Source: Bacillota bacterium
GTDB lineage: Bacteria; Bacillota; UBA4882; UBA10575
Assembly: GCA_012512605.1 (NCBI GenBank)
Contig: JAAZDX010000112.1
Span: forward strand, 1-21,569
DNA: 21,569 nt
Direction of reading: 5' to 3'
Made by a program: the position numbers and the translations under genes. The notes beneath the pieces were generated by a model, which saw only the letters and a list, made by a program, of their open reading frames with translations, ran no database searches and was not told the origin of the DNA. Each line of letters starts with the position of its first letter. The first letter of the stretch is position 1. Positions 1-7,400 of this stretch are shown piece by piece.

Positions 1-1338
1 CCGTACAACTACGCCCACATTGGGAATGCCCGGCCACCAGTGGTCAGGGATTGTATCCGGCGCTTTTTACGCTACCGGGGGTATGAGGTGACCCTGGTTC
101 AAAACTTTACCGATGTGGATGATAAAATTATCCAGCACGGGCACCTGACTGGCGAAGACCCCTTGGCGCTGGCGGACCGCTTCGCCCAGATTTACCTCGA
201 AGACATGGCGGCGTTGGGGGTGGAGCCGGCGACCCATTATCCACGGGTCTCGGCGCATATTCCCGAGATCATTGCGATGGTGCAAGGGCTGATCGAAAAG
301 GGTTATGCCTACCAGCTTGAGGGCGATGTCTATTTTGCCGTGGATGCCTTCCCGGAATACGGTAAACTCTCGGCCCGCCCGTTGGATGAGATGTTAAGTG
401 GCGCCCGCGTGGAGACGGACGAACGAAAGCGCAACCCGATGGATTTTGCCCTGTGGAAGGCGGCGAAAGAAGGCGAGCCCGCGTGGGATTCGCCCTGGGG
501 ACCAGGCCGCCCCGGCTGGCATATTGAGTGTTCGGCCATGTCCCTAAAGTATCTGGGGAGTGGCTTTGATTTCCACGGTGGCGGTTCGGACCTGGTCTTT
601 CCTCACCATGAAAATGAGATTGCCCAGGCCGAAGCCTATTGCGGGACCAAACCATTCGTCCGTTACTGGCTCCACACTGCCTTCATTACGATGCGGGGCG
701 ATAAAATGTCCAAATCCCTCGGGAATGTGGTGACTATTCGCGAGGCTTGTGCCCGTTTCTCCCCGAAAGTGGTCCGCTTTTGGCTCCTGGGAACCCATTA
801 TCGTAACCCCTTAAGCTACGGCGAAGAGGAATTGACGGCGGCCGCCAATGGGCTAGCCCGCTTGGAAACCGCCCGGGAGAACTGGCGGCATCTGCTGTCC
901 ACGCCCGTACAGGCGGGGGCGGATGAAGCTCCATCGACGGTAGCCGAATTGGTCACCAAGGTGCGGGACCGCTTTATCGCGGCGATGGAGGATGATTTTA
1001 ACACCGCTTTGGCCTTGGGGATCCTCTATGAATTGGTGCGCGAGGTCAATAAATGGGCGCTGGGCGAAGACTTTATCCTGACGGCTTCCTGCCAAAAGGT
1101 GCTTCGTGATGCCTTTTCCCTCTTGGAAGAGCTCGGTGACGTGTTTGGGATCTGGTTTACGGAAGAACCAGCTGCCACTGGTCTCAGCGATGATGAGATC
1201 AATTCCCTGGTGGAGCAGCGGCAAAAGGCTCGCCAAAACCGGGATTTCAAAACCGCCGACGAGATCCGGGACACCTTAAAGGCCGCGGGCATTGTGGTGG
1301 AGGATACGCCGCAGGGGGTCCGTTGGCGACGCGGATGA
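1..1338 (+). CDS. cysS: Cysteinyl-tRNA synthetase, 5' end cut by window
   Basis: Charges tRNA-Cys with cysteine in the cytoplasm. The frame is open from base 1, so the gene starts outside the window; about 445 residues are visible and roughly 25-30 N-terminal residues are probably missing. The class I signature HIGN is at bases 16-27, in the context AHIGNARPPV typical of CysRS. The second signature KMSKS is at 703-717. WHIECSAM and the HHENEIAQ stretch contain the Cys and His/Glu residues that bind zinc in this family. The C-terminal helical part (RQKARQNRDFKTADEIRDTLKAAGI) is also typical of CysRS. The GTG at base 40 is internal, not the start. The gene ends with TGA and is followed 26 bases later by a terminator. 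Recognition is certain. Confidence 0.98.
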   Translation, partial: PYNYAHIGNARPPVVRDCIRRFLRYRGYEVTLVQNFTDVDDKIIQHGHLTGEDPLALADRFAQIYLEDMAALGVEPATHYPRVSAHIPEIIAMVQGLIEKGYAYQLEGDVYFAVDAFPEYGKLSARPLDEMLSGARVETDERKRNPMDFALWKAAKEGEPAWDSPWGPGRPGWHIECSAMSLKYLGSGFDFHGGGSDLVFPHHENEIAQAEAYCGTKPFVRYWLHTAFITMRGDKMSKSLGNVVTIREACARFSPKVVRFWLLGTHYRNPLSYGEEELTAAANGLARLETARENWRHLLSTPVQAGADEAPSTVAELVTKVRDRFIAAMEDDFNTALALGILYELVREVNKWALGEDFILTASCQKVLRDAFSLLEELGDVFGIWFTEEPAATGLSDDEINSLVEQRQKARQNRDFKTADEIRDTLKAAGIVVEDTPQGVRWRRG

Positions 1339-1364
1339 GCGCTTGGGGTTGGCCCGTAAGAGAT

Positions 1365-1386
1365 ACCGCCTTTAGGGGCGGTTTTT
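1365..1386 (+). terminator. Rho-independent terminator of cysS
   Basis: A six-base stem ACCGCC / GGCGGT (1365-1370 and 1377-1382) with a six-base loop runs into a T tract (1382-1386). It faces the + strand and fits the end of cysS. It lies across the last codons and the TAA stop of the convergent protease gene. On the - strand no T run follows the stem, so it should act in one direction only. Confidence 0.75.
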
Positions 1387-2298
1387 CTCCGTTGGCGGGG
1401 CCGGGCCCAGTAGATGAAAGAGGGAGCGTCGACGGTAGTTTCCATAAAGTAGTGTGGCGATGATGGCCAGGCTGAGGAGGAGCAGTCCAGCCAGGCCGGC
1501 TTCCGGACCAAATGCTCCGCCGGTCCACAGGGTTGGCCCGGTAATCTCCAGTTGGAAAAGGGTGGGGAAAGCGAAACCGCTGACCCGAAAACCGAAGAGG
1601 TTTTGCCAAAAGTTCCAGCTAAAATGGAGCGCCACCGGGAGATAAAGGGCGCCTGTTTCCAAATAAGTGAGGGCAAAAAGTACCCCGGCGATTAAAATTG
1701 TGAGCAAACCGCCAAAACTATGGGGCGGGTTGTTGAGGTGCGCAAGACTGAAGAAAAAAGCGGAGAAAGCAATGGCTGGCGCAAGACCCCAGTGGACGGT
1801 AAAGATCGGTAAATGGAGTCCGCGGTAGAACAACTCTTCAAAAAGGGCCGCCACGATAAAGGTTAGGGCCATCCAGAAGAGATCGGGCGACACGATAAAC
1901 GGTACGGAGGCGAAACGGACCCAACCCAGGGCAAAAAAGGCCAAGAAAAGCAGGGCAAAAAGAAAAAAGCCCAGAGCTAACCCGAATAAAAGGTCCCGAT
2001 GCGCTAAAGCAGAGGGTGGAAAAAACCGGGGGAGAAAACGGTCGCGCAAGAAGATTTTTTCCGCCATATAGAAAGCAGCAAGGAGTGGGATCAGGCCCAG
2101 AAATAGGTGGAGAAATAAATTCGGCAGGACAAGCTCTGCTGCAAGCTCCTCTAATATACACGCCGATATCAGCAGGGGACTGAGGAGTCGGCCGAGAAAT
2201 AAAAAAAGAATTTGGTTGCAAAGATAAAGAGTATAAACGACCCCGATCACCCAGAGCGGATAAAAGAAGCGGCGTAATATGGAGAGTTTCTTCTTCAC
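1372..2298 (-). CDS. CPBP family intramembrane metalloprotease
   Basis: A 308-residue, very hydrophobic membrane protein of the CPBP (CAAX protease / bacteriocin-processing, Abi) family. The three family motifs are in order: EELFYR (E154, E155, R159), FSLAH (F183-H187) and HFSWN (H225, N229). These Glu and His residues form the active site in characterised relatives, so the protein looks catalytically intact. About seven or eight hydrophobic segments can be counted, with long runs around residues 15-45, 60-80, 102-128, 142-153 and 200-222. The start is GTG (2298-2296), supported by GTGAGG about nine bases upstream; the nearby ATG at 2303 is out of frame and stops after two codons. The substrate cannot be deduced. 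The gene stands alone between cysS and tsaC on the opposite strand. Confidence 0.85.
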   Translation of the reverse strand: MKKKLSILRRFFYPLWVIGVVYTLYLCNQILFLFLGRLLSPLLISACILEELAAELVLPNLFLHLFLGLIPLLAAFYMAEKIFLRDRFLPRFFPPSALAHRDLLFGLALGFFLFALLFLAFFALGWVRFASVPFIVSPDLFWMALTFIVAALFEELFYRGLHLPIFTVHWGLAPAIAFSAFFFSLAHLNNPPHSFGGLLTILIAGVLFALTYLETGALYLPVALHFSWNFWQNLFGFRVSGFAFPTLFQLEITGPTLWTGGAFGPEAGLAGLLLLSLAIIATLLYGNYRRRSLFHLLGPAPPTEKNRP

Positions 2299-2427
2299 TT
2301 CATAAACCTCACTTGCTCAATTTACTGGGGATCTTTTCGCGATAAAAAAGAGGAATCCTTTTCCTTGGTAGAGAAGATTTCCGCAAGAAAAAGGTGATCG
2401 TAGGCCGAGACTGAAGCAGGTGACGGA

Positions 2428-3486
2428 ATGATCAAGACAGAAATAATCACGGTTAACCCGAAAGCGATTGACCAGACGGCGCTAGCCCGGGCGGCAACGA
2501 TTTTGCGCCAAGGCGGGTTGGTTGCATTTCCCACTGAGACAGTATACGGATTAGGTGCCGATATTTATAACCGGGATAGTGTGAAAAAAATATTTACCGT
2601 AAAAGGACGGCCGGGCGATAACCCGTTGATTGTCCATATTTACCACTGGGAACAAATGACGGAATTGGCGCGGGAAGTACCGGAAACGGCTAAAGTCCTG
2701 GCCCAGCAGTTTTGGCCCGGTCCGCTCACCATGATCTTGCCGAAAAAAGAGGAGATCCCGGCCGAGGTCAGCGCTGGCTTGCCGACGGTGGCGATTCGCC
2801 TGCCTGCCCACCCAGTGGCAGAGGAGCTGCTCCGCCAGACCGGACTGCCGGTGGCCGCGCCTAGTGCTAATACTTCCGGACGGCCCAGTCCAACTAGGAG
2901 CAGTCATGTGATCGCCGATCTCGATGGTAAGATCGAGTTGATCATTGATGCCGGTCCGACCGGAGTGGGGATTGAGTCAACCGTTCTTGACGTGACCGGT
3001 CCCAAGCTTCGGATCCTTCGGCCTGGCGGGGTCACCCGTGAGATGCTGGAGGCGGTCTTCGGTCCGGAGATGGTTGAGGCTCCACCGCAGATCAATTGTG
3101 CGCGTCCGTTGGCGCCTGGGATGAAATACCGCCATTATGCGCCCCAAGCCCCTTTACGCCTCTTGACCGGGGAGTCCGATCCAGTTCGCCGTTTTTTAGA
3201 GCGGACCGCCGTCCAGGCGCGGTCCGCCGGGAAACAACTGGGGATCATCGCTTACGAGGAGGACCAAAGCCCGGTCTTTGTTTCGACCGGAGTCACCTTT
3301 TTATCCCTGGGCCAGCGGGCCAACCCAACGGAGGGGGCCGAACGGTTGTTTCATCTCCTTAGACTCTGTGATCAGGCCGGAGTGGATGAAATCTATGCGG
3401 TAGCTCCACCCCGTTGGGGCGTGGGGGAAGCGGTCTTTAACCGTCTGCATAAAGCTGCCGGAGGGAAAGTTGAGGAGATAAAATGA
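2428..3486 (+). CDS. tsaC: L-threonylcarbamoyladenylate synthase, long TsaC2/Sua5 type
   Basis: Makes threonylcarbamoyl-AMP from threonine, bicarbonate and ATP, the first step of t6A37 modification of ANN-decoding tRNAs. The 352 residues match the long YwlC/Sua5 form. The YrdC domain covers about 1-205, with FPTETVYGLG (34-43), KGRPGDNPL (59-67), VAIRLPAHPV (121-130), APSANTSGRPSPT (144-156) and GIESTVLDVT (181-190). The conserved linker APGMKYRHYAP (229-239) leads into the C-terminal Sua5 domain. ATG 2428 has AGGTGA a few bases upstream. It shares ATGA with the next gene. B. subtilis has the same neighbourhood (ywlC near ywlE, ywlF and upp). No convincing sigma-A promoter was found in the 129-base divergent gap 2299-2427. 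Confidence 0.95.
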   Translation: MIKTEIITVNPKAIDQTALARAATILRQGGLVAFPTETVYGLGADIYNRDSVKKIFTVKGRPGDNPLIVHIYHWEQMTELAREVPETAKVLAQQFWPGPLTMILPKKEEIPAEVSAGLPTVAIRLPAHPVAEELLRQTGLPVAAPSANTSGRPSPTRSSHVIADLDGKIELIIDAGPTGVGIESTVLDVTGPKLRILRPGGVTREMLEAVFGPEMVEAPPQINCARPLAPGMKYRHYAPQAPLRLLTGESDPVRRFLERTAVQARSAGKQLGIIAYEEDQSPVFVSTGVTFLSLGQRANPTEGAERLFHLLRLCDQAGVDEIYAVAPPRWGVGEAVFNRLHKAAGGKVEEIK

Positions 3487-4226
3487 AGAAAGCCCGTATG
3501 TGCGCCTGGGTGCTTCCTCTGCTCCTGTTTGTTCTCTTAGGGAGCAGCCCAACGACCCGCAGCCAGGAAAAGACGTTACCAGCCGGGGAAACCTTGGAAT
3601 ACCAGGTTTTTGTCAAAGGTCTACCCGTTGGTGAGCAGACCCTCCGGTTGGTGGGGGAAAAGGTCTACCAGGACCGGCCGGTGCTGGAAGTGCGGATGAG
3701 CATCAAGAGTTATGCCGCCTTTGCTTTCCTCTTCACTTATGAGGAGAATAACCTTTTATACCTGGACACTGCAACGCGGACTCCGGTTTACCTGCGCAGA
3801 ACCGTCAAGGAACAAGACGATTACTGGGAAGAAGAATACCATTTCGGGGCGGAGACTGTCGAAAAACGGGTGATGAAGGCGGGAAAGGAGCCGCAGATTC
3901 GGCAATATGAGGCCAAGCATCCTTTGCTGGAGAGCCTTTCCCTCGTTTACTACCTCAGGCAACGTCCCTGGCGGCAAGGGGAGAACCAGTTTTATTATTT
4001 AACCAGCCGGGGTCCGCAAGCGGTCACCTGTAAACTACAGGGGACTGAACGGATCCGGGTTTTATCCGGTCACCAGCGGGCGGAGGTTGTTTACGATCCG
4101 GTCTCTCAGGTCACCATCTGGTTTTCCCAAGATGAAGCGGGTTATCCTTTACGGATTAAAGCCGTCAGCAATGCTGGTGCCCTCACTGCCCGTCTGGTCA
4201 AGATCGGTTCAAAGTGGGGAGAATGA
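3483..4226 (+). CDS. DUF3108 domain protein, exported
   Basis: A 247-residue protein with an N-terminal signal sequence (Lys/Arg at residues 2-5, then a hydrophobic core at about 8-22 ending in LGSSP). Whether it is cleaved or stays as an anchor cannot be decided. The mature part is rich in beta strand, with the LPAGETLEYQVFVKGLPVGEQTLRL opening and the YYLRQRPWRQGE and VWFSQDE-like segments that I associate with DUF3108. That family is poorly characterised, with periplasmic or cell-surface members. No catalytic motif is visible. The start ATG overlaps the tsaC stop by four bases (ATGA), so translation is probably coupled. Function unknown; the family call rests on overall resemblance only. 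Confidence 0.7.
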   Translation: MKKARMCAWVLPLLLFVLLGSSPTTRSQEKTLPAGETLEYQVFVKGLPVGEQTLRLVGEKVYQDRPVLEVRMSIKSYAAFAFLFTYEENNLLYLDTATRTPVYLRRTVKEQDDYWEEEYHFGAETVEKRVMKAGKEPQIRQYEAKHPLLESLSLVYYLRQRPWRQGENQFYYLTSRGPQAVTCKLQGTERIRVLSGHQRAEVVYDPVSQVTIWFSQDEAGYPLRIKAVSNAGALTARLVKIGSKWGE

Positions 4227-4253
4227 TTGTGATGACGTGAACAGGAGGAAGAA

Positions 4254-5216
4254 ATGGTCCGGAATATACTCTTTGTTTGTACTGGAAATACCTGTCGTAG
4301 TCCGATGGCGGCGGCCCTGCTTCGCCAACTGTTAAATGAACGTGGCGGCCAATTCGAAAACATCCGCGTCTCATCGGCCGGGCTTTATGCTAGTCCTGGC
4401 GCGCCAGCCTCGCCCGAAGCGGTCGAGACGATGCGTGGCTTAGGAGCGGATCTCTCCAATCATTTAGCACGGGAGCTAGCCCGGGAAGAATTGGCGGCGG
4501 CTGATTTGATTTTAACGATGACAAACGCCCAGAAAAACCAGATTATCAAGATTTATCCGGGTGTTAAAGACCGTACTTATGTCCTTCGGGAGTACATCAG
4601 TGCGCAAAACACGGCCGAGATAGACGGCTGGGATGTTCCCGATCCTTTCGGACAACCTTTAGCGGTTTACCAGCAATGTGCAACGGCTTTGGAGAAGGAT
4701 CTGCGGGCGTTAATCGACTTACTGGTTTCCGAAGCGGAAGCGGACGAGGCTGACCAGCAGAAAGGAGGGGAGAAGGTGCGGATTGCTTTGGGTGCAGACC
4801 ATGCCGGTTTTCATTTGAAAGAGGAGATTGCCAAATATTTGCAGACCAAGGGCTATGAGTACAAGGATTTTGGCGTTTTCTCGACCGATTCGGTGGATTA
4901 CCCTGATCAAGCTGCGATCGTGGCGAAGGCGGTGGCCAAAAAGGAGTTTGATCAGGGGATTGTTATATGTGGAACCGGAATAGGGGTTGCGATTTCGGCA
5001 AATAAAATCAAAGGGGTGCGTGCGGCGCTATGCCATGATGTCTTTTCGGCGCGTATGGCGCGGGCCCATAATGACAGTAATGTCTTGGCGCTAGGGGCCC
5101 GGGTCGTCGGAACGGGGCTGGCGCTTACGATCGTTGAAGCCTACCTGACCGAGGGGTTCGCGGGAGGACGTCATCAACAACGGGTTGATAAAATAATGCG
5201 ATTGGAAAATGAATAA
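4254..5216 (+). CDS. Fusion of YwlE-type low-molecular-weight phosphatase and ribose-5-phosphate isomerase B
   Basis: One uninterrupted 320-codon frame encodes two enzymes. Residues 1-155 are a low-molecular-weight phosphatase: P-loop C9-T-G-N-T-C-R15-S, SSAGLYASPG, and the general-acid Asp in DPFG (D130). Thr13 within the loop is at the position that makes B. subtilis YwlE selective for phospho-arginine, so arginine phosphatase is more likely than tyrosine phosphatase (inference). After an acidic linker (about 155-172), residues 175-320 are a complete RpiB, interconverting ribose- and ribulose-5-phosphate: GADHAGF, VICGTGIG (C239 matches the catalytic Cys), AHNDSNVLALGARVVG and GGRHQQRVDKI. 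In B. subtilis these are separate adjacent genes, ywlE and ywlF. SD AGGAGG precedes ATG 4254. A second strong SD and GTG lie at the domain junction. The next gene, upp, follows after 14 bases. Confidence 0.93.
   Translation: MVRNILFVCTGNTCRSPMAAALLRQLLNERGGQFENIRVSSAGLYASPGAPASPEAVETMRGLGADLSNHLARELAREELAAADLILTMTNAQKNQIIKIYPGVKDRTYVLREYISAQNTAEIDGWDVPDPFGQPLAVYQQCATALEKDLRALIDLLVSEAEADEADQQKGGEKVRIALGADHAGFHLKEEIAKYLQTKGYEYKDFGVFSTDSVDYPDQAAIVAKAVAKKEFDQGIVICGTGIGVAISANKIKGVRAALCHDVFSARMARAHNDSNVLALGARVVGTGLALTIVEAYLTEGFAGGRHQQRVDKIMRLENE
4761..4778 (+). promoter_or_regulatory. Internal ribosome binding site and GTG start for RpiB
   Basis: AAAGGAGGGG (4761-4770) is followed, seven bases after its GGAGG, by an in-frame GTG (4776-4778, codon 175 of the fusion). 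The sequence after it (VRIALGADHAGF) corresponds exactly to the normal N-terminus of stand-alone RpiB. Translation could therefore give a 320-residue fusion and a separate RpiB of about 146 residues from the same message. Confidence 0.7.
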
Positions 5217-5230
5217 AGGAGGATTTACCG

Positions 5231-5860
5231 ATGGGGTCCGTGCATTTAATTGACCATCCGTTAATTCAACATAAATTGAGTATTATTCGGGACGTGGGGA
5301 CCGGTCCGAAGGAATTTCGCGAACTGGTTGAAGAGATTGCCACCCTCATGGCATATGAGGTCACGCGGGATTTTCCCCTGGAGGAAGTGGAGATCCAAAC
5401 GCCGATCGCCACGGCTAAAGCCAAGGTAATCGCGGGGAAAAAGATCGCGATTGTCCCGATTCTCCGCGCCGGTCTAGTGATGGCCGACGGGATTATGAAA
5501 CTGATTCCGGCGGCAAAGATCGGCCATATCGGCCTGTACCGTGACCCGAACACCCTGCAACCGGTGGAGTATTACTGTAAATTACCCTCGGATCTACAAG
5601 ACCGGGATATGATTGTGGTCGATCCGATGTTGGCCACCGGTGGATCGGCTGCCGCGGCCATCGATTTTCTGAAAAAACGGGGCACGAAAGGGATTAAACT
5701 AGTATGTTTGATTGCCGCTCCGGAAGGAATTGCCCGGGTGCAGCAGGCTCATCCTGATGTGGAAATTTTTGTGGCGGCAATTGATGATCATTTAGATGAA
5801 AATGGTTATATCATCCCCGGCCTAGGCGACGCCGGCGACCGGCTGTTCGGAACCAAATAA
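5231..5860 (+). CDS. upp: Uracil phosphoribosyltransferase
   Basis: Pyrimidine salvage: converts uracil and PRPP to UMP in the cytoplasm. The 209 residues are the standard length. The PRPP-binding motif VVDPMLATGGSAAAA is clear. The uracil-site region near the C-terminus (HLDENGYIIPGLGDAGDRLFGTK) and the N-terminal HPLIQHKLSIIRD are typical of Upp. AAAGGAGG sits about ten bases before ATG 5231. It is 14 bases after the ywlE-rpiB fusion and probably in the same transcript. In B. subtilis glyA lies between rpiB and upp; it is missing here. Confidence 0.98.
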   Translation: MGSVHLIDHPLIQHKLSIIRDVGTGPKEFRELVEEIATLMAYEVTRDFPLEEVEIQTPIATAKAKVIAGKKIAIVPILRAGLVMADGIMKLIPAAKIGHIGLYRDPNTLQPVEYYCKLPSDLQDRDMIVVDPMLATGGSAAAAIDFLKKRGTKGIKLVCLIAAPEGIARVQQAHPDVEIFVAAIDDHLDENGYIIPGLGDAGDRLFGTK

Positions 5861-5904
5861 CCTGGGCAGTGTGTGCAATTGCGACACAGAGGGGGGTGAG
5901 TGGG

Positions 5905-6972
5905 TTGCAATGGTCGGTTTTCGGCTGGAATCTGGCTTTGCTTACGGCAGTTGGTTTCGTCACGGCGCTTATCTTGACCGCCTTTTGGACGAAAAAAGGC
6001 GCTGCCTGGGGGCTGCTGGATCTACCGCGGGAACGGCGCGTTCATGCGACGCCCCGCCCTTACACGGGGGGCCTGGCGATTTTTATTGCTTTCAGTCTGA
6101 CGCTCCTGCTCACCGGTGGTCTCAACTTTCCTTACCTGGGGCCGATCTTAGGTGGGGGCCTGGTTATCTTGTTATTGGGGCTGGTTGATGATAAATACGA
6201 CCTCTCGGCTGGCCCGAAACTGGCCGTCCAGTTTTTGGTGGCTGCTTTCATTACTTGGGCCGGAATCCGTATCGGTTACCTGACGAATCCCTTCGGGGAG
6301 ATGGTGGCTTTAGGTTGGAAGGGTTACCCCTTGACCATCTTATGGCTGGTCCTGACTATTAACTTAATCAACATCATTGACGGGTTGGACGGGTTAGCAG
6401 CGGGGGTTTCGGCGATTGCCGGTTTGAGCTTGCTCGTCATCGGGCTTGGTCTTGGGCAGTCGGCCGCCGTGTTTCTTTGTGCGATTTTAGTCGGTGTTTT
6501 ACTCGGGTTTCTCCCCTATAACTTCTATCCGGCCCGGATCTTTATGGGCAATTCTGGTGCTTACTTCCTTGGTTACCTGTTGGGGGTCATCTCCGTGATG
6601 GGGGCGTTGAAGTTGCCGACCGCTTTAGCCCTGACGATTCCGGTTTTCGCCATGGGTATCCCGGTTTTGGATACTTTATGGGCGGTCTGGCGGCGCTGGC
6701 GGAATGGTGAACAGATTACGCGGGGTGACCGTTACCATATTCACCATCTACTGCTCACTTCCGGATTGGGGATGAAAAAATCGGTTCTCGTGCTTTACGG
6801 GTTGAGCTTACTTTCAGGGCTGGCTTCCATCTTCCTCTCCCGGGCCACGCTCCGTCTAGGTTTCTTGATTGTCCTGCTTGGCATTGGCCTGATCTTCCTT
6901 TGTCTTTACGGCTTGATGGGTCTGCATAGTGCCGCCCGGGAACAGGAAGAAGAGGAAAGGCGGTCATGGTAA
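5905..6972 (+). CDS. Undecaprenyl-phosphate N-acetylglucosamine 1-phosphate transferase, TagO/WecA type
   Basis: Integral membrane enzyme of the MraY/WecA/TagO family that moves a sugar-1-phosphate (usually GlcNAc-1-P) from UDP to undecaprenyl phosphate, starting wall teichoic acid or other surface glycans. Seen: LGLVDDKYD with the Asp pair (residues 95-96), NLINIIDGLDGLAAG, FMGNSGAYFLGYLLG, and the His-rich DRYHIHHLLL loop that separates WecA/TagO from MraY. About ten or eleven hydrophobic segments cover the 355 residues. The chosen start is TTG 5905, because a GGGGGGTGAG ribosome site ends four bases before it. The frame is open back to GTG 5869, which would add 12 residues but lacks a good ribosome site and lies in a small inverted repeat. 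The exact sugar and final polymer are not shown by the sequence. Confidence 0.9.
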   Translation: MQWSVFGWNLALLTAVGFVTALILTAFWTKKGAAWGLLDLPRERRVHATPRPYTGGLAIFIAFSLTLLLTGGLNFPYLGPILGGGLVILLLGLVDDKYDLSAGPKLAVQFLVAAFITWAGIRIGYLTNPFGEMVALGWKGYPLTILWLVLTINLINIIDGLDGLAAGVSAIAGLSLLVIGLGLGQSAAVFLCAILVGVLLGFLPYNFYPARIFMGNSGAYFLGYLLGVISVMGALKLPTALALTIPVFAMGIPVLDTLWAVWRRWRNGEQITRGDRYHIHHLLLTSGLGMKKSVLVLYGLSLLSGLASIFLSRATLRLGFLIVLLGIGLIFLCLYGLMGLHSAAREQEEEERRSW

Positions 6973-7385
6973 GGGAGGTGATGGCGATCTGGCGGGAAAT
7001 AACCATTACGACCCGGGCAGCGACGGATTTTCTCGAGATTACCGGGGATTTAATGGCTGATCTGCAGAAATCCGGCGTGAAAACGGGGATGGGGACGGTT
7101 TTTGTCCCCCATACGACGGCGGGAGTGATGCTGAATGAGAACGCCGATCCGGATGTGCTTTACGATTTAAAACAGGCGCTTGACCGAATCTTTCCCCCTT
7201 CCTTAAATGCGGCCCATGCCGAAGGGAACTCGGCCGCCCACTTAAAAGCGGCTTTAATCGGTTCGTCGGTCAATCTGCCGGTGGTCGAAGGCCGGTTAAG
7301 ACTGGGGACTTGGCAAGGGGTTTATTTCTGTGAATTTGATGGGCCCCGCCGGCGTAAGTTATTGGTTAGATGGGAAGGGAAATAA
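6966..7385 (+). CDS. YjbQ family (UPF0047) protein
   Basis: A 139-residue cytoplasmic protein of the YjbQ family. Some members show weak thiamine-phosphate synthase activity, hence the database name secondary thiamine-phosphate synthase enzyme; the physiological role is unsettled. Hallmarks are all present: VPHTTAGVMLNENADPDV, HAEGNSAAHLKAALIGSSV and LGTWQGVYFCEFDGPRRR. The conserved His, Glu and Asp residues are intact. ATG 6966 overlaps the end of the TagO-like gene by seven bases and has AAAGG a few bases upstream. ATG 6981 is an in-frame alternative, but GGAGG sits only two bases before it. No thiamine genes lie nearby, so the context does not support a thiamine role. Confidence 0.92.
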   Translation: MVREVMAIWREITITTRAATDFLEITGDLMADLQKSGVKTGMGTVFVPHTTAGVMLNENADPDVLYDLKQALDRIFPPSLNAAHAEGNSAAHLKAALIGSSVNLPVVEGRLRLGTWQGVYFCEFDGPRRRKLLVRWEGK

Positions 7386-7400
7386 AAACGGGGTGATCTG

